The notes below the pieces were generated by a model, which saw only the letters and a program-made list of their open reading frames with translations, was not told where the DNA came from and made no database searches. From assembly GCA_947629975.1 (NCBI GenBank), contig CANRFU010000013.1, positions 1-34,698 of the forward strand: DNA of 34,698 nt, written 5' to 3'. This DNA is from an uncultured Oscillospiraceae bacterium. Its GTDB lineage: Bacteria > Bacillota > Clostridia > Oscillospirales > Oscillospiraceae. Of the stretch, positions 26,869 through 34,698 are shown piece after piece (the first letter of the stretch is position 1; every line of letters starts with the position of its first letter). Made by a program: the position numbers and the translations under genes.

Positions 26869-29439
26869 TCACGTCTGCGTCTCCCGGATGGTCCGGCGGA
26901 TCTCCTCCTCCGCCTGGTCCAGCTCAAATTCCAACTCGGCGGCGGGCATCCGCACCGCTCCGTGGCCCAGGATGATGAGCTGTTCCAGCCCGTCGGAGGT
27001 GGCCACCCGCACCCGGTGGTCCTTCTTCTCCCGCCCCAGGGCGTAGGTGACCTTTTCGATATACATGTCCGCCGTCTCCGCCTCCTTGGTGTAGACCACG
27101 GAGACCTCCCCGTCCCGCTCCACCGAGCCGGGGTTGTTTTTGACCTTGTAGGCGTCGAACACCACGATGACGTTCCGCTTCGTCCAGCCCTGGTAGTTTT
27201 TCAGCCGGTCCACCAGCTTCTGCCGCGCCCCGTCCAGGTCGGTCCGGGAGAGCTTTCGCAGCTCGTCCCAGGCGTGGATGATGTTGTAGCCGTCCACCAG
27301 GAGGTAGTCCTCCCCGTCCCGGAGCTTCAGGCCCTTCCAGGGCCGCTCTTTGCGGGGCGCGGACAGCTTTGGCGCGGGCCGGAAGGCCCGGGGCTTCACC
27401 GGGCCGTACACCTTGGCGAAGATGGCCTCCAGCTCCTTGTCCAGCGCCTGCTGGGACTCGTAGCTCATCCGCCGGGGCTGCGGCGCGGGTGCGTCGGCGA
27501 TCTGACCCGCCTCCCGCCGCCAGCCGGAGTCCAGGTGGGCGTGGCCTTTGACCTCGTTCCAGGGCACGTTGTACCCCGCCCCGTGGGCGCAGAACACCGA
27601 GCCGGGGGGATTAACCAGGTCGGCCTCGGGGTCGTAGGCGATGGAGGCCACCACTTCCTCCTGATTGTGGCAGGGCCGGTAGCCGTCCACCGTGCAGGAC
27701 AGGCGGCCCCGGCCGGCGGTGTAGGCGGCCACCTCGGTCCAGTAGCCGCCGAACTCGGACACGGGCACCGCCCCGGTGAGGACGGCGGTCTCCCCCGACG
27801 ACTCCGGCGGGTCCATGGTCCCGCCCATCCGCTGGAGGTCGGTCATGGCCCGGCCCAGGCAGTTCGCGGGCAGCTCCAGCCGGAAGGAATACCAGGGCTC
27901 CAGCAGGACGCTCTCGGCGCACATGAGCCCCTGCCGCACCGCCCGGTAGGTGGCCTGGCGGAAGTCGCCTCCCTCGGTGTGCTTCAGATGGGCCCTCCCG
28001 GTGAGCAGGGTCAGCTTCATGTCGGTGATGGGGGAGCCGGTGAGCACCCCCAGGTGGGTCTTTTCGATGAGGTGGGTGAGGATGAGCCTCTGCCAGTGGC
28101 CGCCGAGCACGTCCTCCGGGCAGGCGGTGGCGATCTGAAGGCCCGCCCCCCGCTCCAGGGGCTCCAGCAGCAGGTGGACCTCGGCGTAGTGCCGCAGGGG
28201 CTCGAAGTGGCCCACCCCCTCCACCGGGGCGGCGATGGTCTCCAGGTAGAGGATGCTCCCCGGCCCGAAGGTGACCTCGGTGCCGAACCGCTGGGCCATC
28301 ACCCGGGACAGGATCTCCAACTGGACCTCGCCCATGAGCCGGACGTGGATCTCCCCCACTTTCTCCTTCCACTCCACCCGGAGCTGGGGGTCCTCCTCCT
28401 CCAGAATGCGGAGCTGGGCCAGGAGCGTATGTGCGTCCATCCCCTCCGGGGGCAGCACCTGCCAGGCGAGCACCGGCTCCAGCTCCGGCCCCTCCCAGTC
28501 CTCCTCCGCCCCCAGGCCCTGGCCCGCCCTGGTTTGGGACAGGCCGGTGACGGCGCAGACGGTCCCCGCCGGGGCCTCGTCCGCGGGGGTAAATTTGGTG
28601 CCGGAGTAGAGGCGAATTTGCGTCACCTTCTCCTCCCAGTCCTCGGCCCGGAGAGGCTCCCGGACTTTGAGAGTGCCGCCGGTGACCTTCATCCAGGTGA
28701 GCCGCTCCCCCTTCTCGTCCCGGGTGATCTTGAACACCCGCGCCGCGATCTCCGGCGGCCAGTCCGGCTCCAGAGTGAACCGCTCCAACCCGTCCAGCAG
28801 CCCGTCCACCCCCTCCACCTTCAGGGCGGAGCCGAAGAACACCGGGAACAGCTTTCTCCGGGCGATGAGGGCGGCCAGGTCGAAGTCGGACAGGGTCCCG
28901 GTGTCCAGATAGCGCTCCATCAGCCCCTCGTCGCAGAGGGCGGCCCGTTCCAGGGCGTCCTCCCAGGGGCCGGAGAAGTCCACACAGTCGCCGCTGAGCC
29001 GCGCCCGTAGCTGCTCCATGAGGGCGTTTTCGTCGGTGTCCGGCTGGTCCATCTTGTTGACGAACAGGAGGGTGGGCACCCCGTGGCGGGCCAGCAGCCG
29101 CCACAGCGTTTCCGTGTGGCCCTGGACGCCGTCGGCGGCGCTGATGAGCAGTACGGCGTAATCCAGCACTTGCAGGGTGCGCTCCATCTCGGCGGAGAAA
29201 TCCACGTGGCCGGGGGTGTCCAGCAGGGTCAGCTCCAGCTCCCCCCGCCGCAAAATGGCCTGCTTGGAGAAGATGGTGATCCCCCGCTCCCGTTCCAGAG
29301 CGTCGGTGTCCAGAAAGGCGTCCCCGTGGTCCACCCGGCCCAGCTTCCGCAGGCCGCCGGCGCGGTACAGCATGGCCTCGGTGAGGGTGGTCTTGCCCGA
29401 GTCCACATGGGCCAGCATACCGATCGCAAGCCGCTTCAT
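26869..29439 (-). CDS. TetM/EF-G-like translational GTPase fused to a C-terminal NYN (YacP/Rae1-like) RNase domain
   Basis: AHVDSGKTT, DTPGHVD, NKMDQ G motifs and TetM-like domains to about residue 640; then DYLLVDGYNIIHAWDEL..NVIVVFDAYKVK..ETADMYIEKVTYAL..RVRVATSDGLEQLIILG (residues ~711-826), a NYN/YacP signature, in the same uninterrupted frame. Confidence 0.93.
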   Translation of the reverse strand: MKRLAIGMLAHVDSGKTTLTEAMLYRAGGLRKLGRVDHGDAFLDTDALERERGITIFSKQAILRRGELELTLLDTPGHVDFSAEMERTLQVLDYAVLLISAADGVQGHTETLWRLLARHGVPTLLFVNKMDQPDTDENALMEQLRARLSGDCVDFSGPWEDALERAALCDEGLMERYLDTGTLSDFDLAALIARRKLFPVFFGSALKVEGVDGLLDGLERFTLEPDWPPEIAARVFKITRDEKGERLTWMKVTGGTLKVREPLRAEDWEEKVTQIRLYSGTKFTPADEAPAGTVCAVTGLSQTRAGQGLGAEEDWEGPELEPVLAWQVLPPEGMDAHTLLAQLRILEEEDPQLRVEWKEKVGEIHVRLMGEVQLEILSRVMAQRFGTEVTFGPGSILYLETIAAPVEGVGHFEPLRHYAEVHLLLEPLERGAGLQIATACPEDVLGGHWQRLILTHLIEKTHLGVLTGSPITDMKLTLLTGRAHLKHTEGGDFRQATYRAVRQGLMCAESVLLEPWYSFRLELPANCLGRAMTDLQRMGGTMDPPESSGETAVLTGAVPVSEFGGYWTEVAAYTAGRGRLSCTVDGYRPCHNQEEVVASIAYDPEADLVNPPGSVFCAHGAGYNVPWNEVKGHAHLDSGWRREAGQIADAPAPQPRRMSYESQQALDKELEAIFAKVYGPVKPRAFRPAPKLSAPRKERPWKGLKLRDGEDYLLVDGYNIIHAWDELRKLSRTDLDGARQKLVDRLKNYQGWTKRNVIVVFDAYKVKNNPGSVERDGEVSVVYTKEAETADMYIEKVTYALGREKKDHRVRVATSDGLEQLIILGHGAVRMPAAELEFELDQAEEEIRRTIRETQT

Positions 29440-29463
29440 GGGGACGCCTCCTTTCTGAAAAAA

Positions 29464-31551
29464 TCAGTTGAACAGCTCCGCGTTCTCCTCGAACAGACGC
29501 TGGATCTGCGCTTTCAGGGGTTTATGCTCCGGTCTGGACAGGTCCGGGTCGGCGGTGATGAGCCCGTCGGCGGCCCCCTTGGCCTCCTTCAGCAGCTCCA
29601 TGTCCGAGGCAAAGTCCGCCACTTTGAGCTGGGGCAGGCCGTGCTGCCGCTTGCCGAAGAAGTCGCCGGGGCCTCGGAGCCGCAGATCCTCCTCGGCGAT
29701 CTGAAATCCGTCGTTTGTGGCGCAGAGGGCTCTCAGCCGCTCCCGGGCCGTGTCGCTTTTGGAGGCCGACATCAAAACGCAGTAGCTCTGGTGCCGTCCC
29801 CGGCCCACCCGGCCCCGCAGCTGGTGGAGCTGGGACAGGCCGAACCGCTCCGCGTTCTCCACCACCATCAGGGAGGCGTTGGGCACGTCCACCCCCACCT
29901 CGATGACGGTGGTGGACACCAAGACCTGGGTCTTCCCGGACACGAAGTCCGCCATGGCGGTCTCCTTGTCTTTGGGCTTCATCTTCCCGTGGACCAGGCC
30001 CACGGTCAGGTCGGGGAACACCTTCTCCTGGAGGTCCTTCGCGTAGGTGGTGACCGCCTTCATGTCCATAGGCAAGGAATACAGGTCGTTCCAGGCGGGC
30101 AGGTCCTCCGTCTCCTCCACCGCGGGGCAGACGATGTACACCTGCCTGCCCTCCCCCACCTGCTTGCGGACAAAGCCGTACATCCGGGCCCGCTTGTCCT
30201 CCCCCACGGCGAAGGTCTGCACCGGCGTGCGGCCGGGGGGCAGCTCGTCCATGACCGACACGTCCAGGTCGCCGTAGATGATGAGGGCCAGCGTCCTCGG
30301 GATGGGGGTGGCGGACATCACCAAAACGTGGGGCGCCATTCCGCTCCCTTTTTCGGCCAGGGCGGCCCGTTGGGCCACGCCGAACCGGTGCTGCTCGTCG
30401 GCCACGACGAGCCCCAGGTCCTTGTAGGCCACCCCCTCGGAGAACAGGGCGTGGGTGCCCACCACCAGGTCGATCTCCCCCTCCGCCAGGGCGTTCAGCA
30501 GAGCCTTCCGGGGCCGGCCCTTCACCGAGCCGGTGAGCAGGGCCACCTGCACCCCCGCCGGGGCCAGCAGGGCGTCCAGCGTTTTGGCGTGCTGCTCGGC
30601 CAGCAGCTCCGTGGGGGCCATGAGGGCGCACTGGCAGCCGTTTTTTGCCGCCGCCCAGGCCCCGAAGGCGGCCACCGCCGTCTTGCCGGAGCCCACGTCC
30701 CCCTGGACCAGCCGGTTCATCACCCGGCCGGAGGCGAGATCGGCGGCCATGTCCTCCATGGCCCGCTTTTGGGCCCCCGTGGGGGCGAAGGGCAGCAGGG
30801 CGGCAAACTCCGCCGGGTCCGCTTTCAGGACCCGGCCCGCCCCACGCTCCCGGCGCTCCTTCAGCAGGGAGAGACCGCAGGTGAGGGTGAACAGCTCCTC
30901 GAACACCAGCCGCCGCCTTGCGATGGCCAGCTCCTCCCAGTTGGGGGGGAAGTGGATGTTCTTCCGGGCGTACTGCACCTGGCACAGGGCGTGGTCCAGC
31001 CGCACGTCCTCGGGGAGGAACTCGGGCAGGCCGTCCAGGCAGTCGTCCACCGCCCGCCGGACGAGGCCGGAGAGCAGGTTGTTGGAGATCCCCGCCGTCA
31101 GCGGGTACACCGGCATGATGAGCCCCGTGACCCGGCCGGTCCCCTCCTTTTCGAACGCCGGGTTGGTCATGGACCGGGCGCGGCCCCGGCGCTCCGCCGT
31201 GCCATAGAACACGTAGGTCTCCCCCGGCCTCAGGGCGTTTTTCAGGTAGGCCTGGTTGAAAAAGGTGAGGTTCAGCGTGCCGAAGCTGTCCACCGCCTTC
31301 GCCTTCACCAGCTCCAGCCCCTTGCGGATGCGGCTCACCGTGGGAGCGGCGGCCACCATGGCAGCCACGCAGCAGGGCCGGTCCTCCGGCGCATCCCGGA
31401 GGTTGAAGCACTCCCGGCGGTCCTCATACCGCTGGGGCAGATGGTACAGCAGGTCCCCCACTGTTTTCAGCCCCAGCTTCTCCAGGTTTTTGCCCCGGGC
31501 GGGTCCCACCCCCGGCAGGCCGGTCAGCGGGGTCTCCCTTGTCAGCGCCAC
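29464..31551 (-). CDS. recG: ATP-dependent DNA helicase RecG (GTG start)
   Basis: LTGLPGVGPARGKNLEKLGLKTVGDLLYHLPQRYEDR, RLVQGDVGSGKTAVAAFGA, APTELLAEQHAKTL, VVADEQHRFGV, MSATPIPRTLAL; GTG at 31551 preceded by GGGAGGTGA. Confidence 0.93.
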   Translation of the reverse strand: MALTRETPLTGLPGVGPARGKNLEKLGLKTVGDLLYHLPQRYEDRRECFNLRDAPEDRPCCVAAMVAAAPTVSRIRKGLELVKAKAVDSFGTLNLTFFNQAYLKNALRPGETYVFYGTAERRGRARSMTNPAFEKEGTGRVTGLIMPVYPLTAGISNNLLSGLVRRAVDDCLDGLPEFLPEDVRLDHALCQVQYARKNIHFPPNWEELAIARRRLVFEELFTLTCGLSLLKERRERGAGRVLKADPAEFAALLPFAPTGAQKRAMEDMAADLASGRVMNRLVQGDVGSGKTAVAAFGAWAAAKNGCQCALMAPTELLAEQHAKTLDALLAPAGVQVALLTGSVKGRPRKALLNALAEGEIDLVVGTHALFSEGVAYKDLGLVVADEQHRFGVAQRAALAEKGSGMAPHVLVMSATPIPRTLALIIYGDLDVSVMDELPPGRTPVQTFAVGEDKRARMYGFVRKQVGEGRQVYIVCPAVEETEDLPAWNDLYSLPMDMKAVTTYAKDLQEKVFPDLTVGLVHGKMKPKDKETAMADFVSGKTQVLVSTTVIEVGVDVPNASLMVVENAERFGLSQLHQLRGRVGRGRHQSYCVLMSASKSDTARERLRALCATNDGFQIAEEDLRLRGPGDFFGKRQHGLPQLKVADFASDMELLKEAKGAADGLITADPDLSRPEHKPLKAQIQRLFEENAELFN

Positions 31552-31591
31552 GCATCTCACCTCCCACATCGCCTTTCGATGATTATAGCAC

Positions 31592-31630
31592 AGGCGCACC
31601 CCCGGCGGCAAGTCCGTCGGGGGTGCGCCT
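31592..31630 (-). terminator. Terminator of the RNase J gene, abutting the recG promoter
   Basis: AGGCGCACCCCCGGCGG-CAAGT-CCGTCGGGGGTGCGCCT, 17-bp stem with one G-T pair. Confidence 0.7.
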
Positions 31631-31634
31631 CTGT

Positions 31635-33293
31635 TCAGACCTCCATGATGACCGGCAGGATCATCGGGTTCCGCTTGGTCTTTTTGTAGAGATAGTCGGA
31701 CAGATCGCCCTTGATGGTCCCTTTGATGGACGACCAGTCCCGGATGTTCCGGTCCTCGCAGTCGTGGAGGGCGTCCAGGGCCACCTGGCGCAGCTCGTCC
31801 ATCAGTTCCTCGGACTCCTTCACGTAGACAAAGCCCCGGGTGATGATATCCGGGCCGGAGATGACGGAGCCGTCCTCGCCGGACATGGACACCACCACCA
31901 CGATCATGCCGTCCTGGGCCAGGTGCTGGCGGTCCCGGAGGACCACCGCCCCCACGTCGCCCACGCCGTAGCCGTCCACGAACACCCGGCCCGCGGGCAC
32001 GGTGCCGTTCAGCCTGATGGAGTCGGGAGTCACCTCGATGACGCGGCCGATGTCGCTGATGACGATATTTTTGGGGTCCATGCCCATCTCCCGGGCCAGC
32101 CTGGCGTGTGTCTTGAGATGCCGCTGCTCCCCGTGGAGGGGGACGAAGAATCTGGGCCGCACCAGGGCGTGGATAATCTTCAGTTCCTCCTGGCAGGCGT
32201 GGCCGGACACGTGGAGGGGCAGTTCCCGCTCGTTGACCACCTCGGCGTCCCGGCGGTACAGTTCGTTGACGACGCTGTCCACCGCGTTCTCGTTGCCGGG
32301 GATGGCGCTGGCGGAGATGATGACCCGGTCCCCCGGCTGGATATCCACCTGCCGGTGGGTGTTGAAGGCCATCCTGGTCAGGGCGGACATGGTCTCTCCC
32401 TGGCTGCCGGTGGTGACGATACACACCTTGTCCCTGGGCAGGCCCTTGATCTGGCTCACATCCACCACGGTGCCGGCGGGCGCTCGCATATAGCCCAGTT
32501 CGGTGGACACCTTCAGAGCGTTCTCCATGGACCGGCCCGTCACCGCCACCTTGCGGCCGTACTTGGCGGCCACATCGATGATCTGCTGGATCCGGTCGAT
32601 GTTGGAGGAGAAGGTGGTGACGATGATCCGCTCGTCACAGCCCCGGAACAGCGCCTCAAAGGAGGCGCCCACCGCCCGCTCGCTCTTGGTGTAGCCGGGG
32701 CGCTCCACGTTGGTGGAGTCGCACAGCAGGCACAGGACCCCCTCGTTGCCCAGCTGGCCCAGGCGGGTCAGGTCGATCATGCCGCCCTGGATGGGGGTGG
32801 CGTCGATCTTGAAGTCTCCGGTGTGGACGCACACGCCCACGGGGGTGCGGATGGCGAAGGCCACCGCGTCAGAGATGGAGTGGTTCACATGGATGAACTC
32901 CACCGAGAACCGCCCCGCCTTCACCACATCTCCCGCCTCGCAGGTGATGAGCTTGACCCTGTTCTCCAGCCGGTGCTCCTCCAGCTTCAGCTTGATGAGG
33001 CCGGCGGACATCCGAGTGGCGTAAATGGGTGCCTGGATATCCCGCATGAGGTAGGGGATGGCGCCGATGTGGTCCTCGTGCCCGTGGGTGATGAAGATGG
33101 CCCGGATGCGGTCCTTGTTCTGGATCAGATAGGTGAAGTCGGGGATGACCACGTCGATGCCGTACATGTCGTCGTCGGGGAAGCCCATGCCCACATCCAC
33201 CAGGATGATGTCGTTCCCGTACTCGTACACCGTCAGGTTCTTGCCGATCTCGTTGAGGCCGCCAAGAGAGATAATTTTCAGTTTTTCTGCCAT
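31635..33293 (-). CDS. rnj: Ribonuclease J (beta-CASP MBL ribonuclease)
   Basis: LKIISLGGLNEIGKNLTVYEY, FITHGHEDHIGAIPYL, LLCDSTNVERPGYTKSE, VTGRSMENALKVS, PLHGEQRHLKTHARLA; ATG 33293-33291. Confidence 0.96.
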   Translation of the reverse strand: MAEKLKIISLGGLNEIGKNLTVYEYGNDIILVDVGMGFPDDDMYGIDVVIPDFTYLIQNKDRIRAIFITHGHEDHIGAIPYLMRDIQAPIYATRMSAGLIKLKLEEHRLENRVKLITCEAGDVVKAGRFSVEFIHVNHSISDAVAFAIRTPVGVCVHTGDFKIDATPIQGGMIDLTRLGQLGNEGVLCLLCDSTNVERPGYTKSERAVGASFEALFRGCDERIIVTTFSSNIDRIQQIIDVAAKYGRKVAVTGRSMENALKVSTELGYMRAPAGTVVDVSQIKGLPRDKVCIVTTGSQGETMSALTRMAFNTHRQVDIQPGDRVIISASAIPGNENAVDSVVNELYRRDAEVVNERELPLHVSGHACQEELKIIHALVRPRFFVPLHGEQRHLKTHARLAREMGMDPKNIVISDIGRVIEVTPDSIRLNGTVPAGRVFVDGYGVGDVGAVVLRDRQHLAQDGMIVVVVSMSGEDGSVISGPDIITRGFVYVKESEELMDELRQVALDALHDCEDRNIRDWSSIKGTIKGDLSDYLYKKTKRNPMILPVIMEV

Positions 33294-33462
33294 AAATACT
33301 CCTTTTCCAGTCAAAATTACGGGGTTTTTGCGCAGAACGACACAGCCGGCCCTCGTTGTCCGGCTTTTCGTCCTGTATGTATGATACATATCAAAAGCGC
33401 GCTCTCTGGCGCTTTACGCCGCAGTCAGACACGCTCGACCCTTTCGGGGAGCGATTTGTGGC

Positions 33463-33490
33463 ATTATATCATGGGCGGTCCCGGTTGTAA
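33463..33490 (-). promoter_or_regulatory. Promoter of the RNase J gene with a ~160-nt 5' leader
   Basis: Minus strand TTACAA (33490-33485)-N16-TATAAT (33468-33463). Confidence 0.65.
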
Positions 33491-33517
33491 AGCCCTTTTT
33501 GTCGGTCGTCCCGCGCT

Positions 33518-34171
33518 CTACCGCGCCCTGGCCAGCGTGAGCGCGACGACGCTTCCCACCCCCGCGTCCCGGAGGCAGGCGGCGCACTCCGCCAGGGTGG
33601 CCCCGCTGGTGGCGATGTCGTCCACCAGCACGATCCGCTTCCCCTTCACGTCCGCATCGGGGAGGACCCGGTACACCCCGGCCACGTTGGCCCGGCGCTC
33701 CGCCTCGTCCTCGATGCGGGACTGGGTCCCGGTCTGCCGGGTCTTCTCCAGCAGCGGGGCGGCGGGGATGCCGGTGAGCTCCCCCACCCGGCGGGCCAGC
33801 AGCTCCGCCTGGTCATAGCCCCGCTCTCTGCGCCGCTCCGCCGACAGGGGAGCCCAAGTGATGAGGTCCGCCGGCTCATGCCGCCGCTCGCCGAGGCAGT
33901 CCGCCATCAGCCCTCCCAGGGCGGAAGCGTACCCTCTGGCCCCCCGGAATTTGTAGCGGCGGACGGCGTCCACCACCCCGTCCCGGTACCACAGCGGGGA
34001 CAGGCAGGCGTCGCAGCCCTCCACCGCCCGGCCGTCCTCCGGGGCGGTGCGGGGCAGGGTCTCCCCGCACAGAGCGCAGAGGCCGTCCGTCTCCCACCTC
34101 TCCAGCACCCGGCCGCAGAAGGGGCACTTGGGCGGGTAGATCAGCTCATAGAGCGCGCGGAGGATGTTCAT
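33518..34171 (-). CDS. comF: ComF family protein (phosphoribosyltransferase-like)
   Basis: CPFCGRVLERWETDGLCALCGETLP zinc finger, ERGYDQAELLARRVGELTG, GKRIVLVDDIATSGATLAECAACLRDAG PRTase motif. Confidence 0.93.
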   Translation of the reverse strand: MNILRALYELIYPPKCPFCGRVLERWETDGLCALCGETLPRTAPEDGRAVEGCDACLSPLWYRDGVVDAVRRYKFRGARGYASALGGLMADCLGERRHEPADLITWAPLSAERRRERGYDQAELLARRVGELTGIPAAPLLEKTRQTGTQSRIEDEAERRANVAGVYRVLPDADVKGKRIVLVDDIATSGATLAECAACLRDAGVGSVVALTLARAR

Positions 34172-34341
34172 TGCTCTTCCAGCTCGATGGGGCCGTGCTC
34201 CTTTTCGAAGTCACGGACGCAGTCCTGCATGAGATGGACCATCTGCCAGGTCAGAGAGCGGCCCTCGTACTCGGCAATGTAGGCCATTTTATCGTGCAGC
34301 TCGTTGTCGATGCGAAACCCAATGTGTTTTTCCCGCTTCAT
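34168..34341 (-). CDS. 57-aa small protein, possibly ribbon-helix-helix/Arc-like
   Basis: MKREKHIGFRIDNELHDKMAYIAEYEGRSLTWQMVHLMQDCVRDFEKEHGPIELEEQ; RBS AAGGAG; TGA overlaps the comF ATG (ATGA). Below the ORF-track cutoff. Confidence 0.8.
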   Translation of the reverse strand: MKREKHIGFRIDNELHDKMAYIAEYEGRSLTWQMVHLMQDCVRDFEKEHGPIELEEQ

Positions 34342-34440
34342 AATGCCATGCTCCTTTTCGGTTCTGGCATTATGTTAACCCTTTAGACTAAATTTCAGTG
34401 CAGAATAGACTTATGATAAGTTCATCTTATGTTTGAGGCA

Positions 34441-34501
34441 CCGCAAAAGGCTCCCTTCGCAAAGGGAGCTGTCACGCGGAGCGTGACTGAGGGTTTTCCC
34501 C
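34441..34501 (+). repeat. Double-hairpin intergenic repeat copy
   Basis: CTCCCTTcgcaAAGGGAG, GTCACGCggaGCGTGAC, TGAGGGTTTTCCCC. Confidence 0.65.
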
Positions 34502-34530
34502 TTAAAAAACGCTGTCCGCTGCTTAAAAGA

Positions 34531-34580
34531 GAAAATCCCCCGGCCCTTCGGGCCACCCCCTTTTGCGAAAGGGGGCTTGG
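34531..34580 (-). repeat. Double-hairpin intergenic repeat copy, inverted orientation
   Basis: Minus strand CCCCCTTTcgcaAAAGGGGGtGGCCCgaaGGGCCgGGGGATTTTC, matching the architecture of the 1-104 copy. Confidence 0.65.
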
Positions 34581-34627
34581 CGGTGTTCCCGCCACACCAT
34601 CGGTTTGACCGTAACAGTGCGTATAAT

Positions 34628-34658
34628 AAATATCCCCCCGCGAAAGCGGGGGGTATTT
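34628..34658. terminator. Terminator-like hairpin
   Basis: AAATA(T)CCCCCCGC-GAAA-GCGGGGGGTATTT. Confidence 0.55.
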
Positions 34659-34698
34659 CAGTTTCGGGCATAGCCCTAATATTACAGGCGGCGCACAA

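Noticed and set aside
26869-29439. Simple call as a tetracycline resistance gene
   Set aside because: TetM-like body is present, but the C-terminal RNase domain and chromosomal housekeeping context make a resistance role unproven.
29083-31689. 868-aa plus-strand ORF opposite recG
   Set aside because: Antisense shadow; spans recG and the terminator region without an RBS or domain.
31552-32424. N-terminal extension of the recG ORF into the RNase J gene
   Set aside because: Reads out of frame through the RNase J coding sequence; RecG homology begins at the GTG at 31551, which has a good RBS.
34411-34698. 95-aa minus-strand ORF at the window end
   Set aside because: Built almost entirely from the hairpin repeats (PPFAKGGGPKGRG..SLCEGSL), a typical spurious ORF over repeats, and open at the window edge.

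Overview
34.7 kb of high-GC chromosomal sequence, probably from a spore-forming Clostridia/Oscillospiraceae-type bacterium (inferred from the spoIIAA-AB-sigF operon, CIRCE and T-box elements, and Gram-positive style promoters and RBSs). Most of the window is core housekeeping: two-component system, PadR/HAAS operon, aminotransferase, leuS, rpsU, GH29 fucosidase plus transglutaminase, tRNA-Leu, lysA, rlmH, yycJ/walJ-type MBL protein, murA, htpG, T-box-valS, spoIIA operon, GT-C and GT2 glycosyltransferases, recG, RNase J, comF. The non-routine signals are: (1) an 856-aa protein joining a TetM/EF-G-like ribosome-binding GTPase to a C-terminal NYN/YacP(Rae1)-like RNase domain; (2) an unannotated ~290-bp locus at 18679-18968 with two convergent consensus promoters, a 25-codon ORF with a strong RBS, a shared central hairpin and 11-bp inverted repeats, consistent with a type I toxin-antitoxin-like module or a structured RNA element; (3) a 23-bp dyad in the padR promoter found again with one mismatch, 23.5 kb away, in the promoter of a CsbB/GtrB-like glycosyltransferase; (4) a 57-aa protein missing from the ORF track, overlapping comF, whose start codon lies inside a 10-bp inverted repeat that encloses its RBS; (5) dispersed double-hairpin repeats at both window edges. 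All calls come from reading the sequence and supplied translations; no database search or folding program was run.
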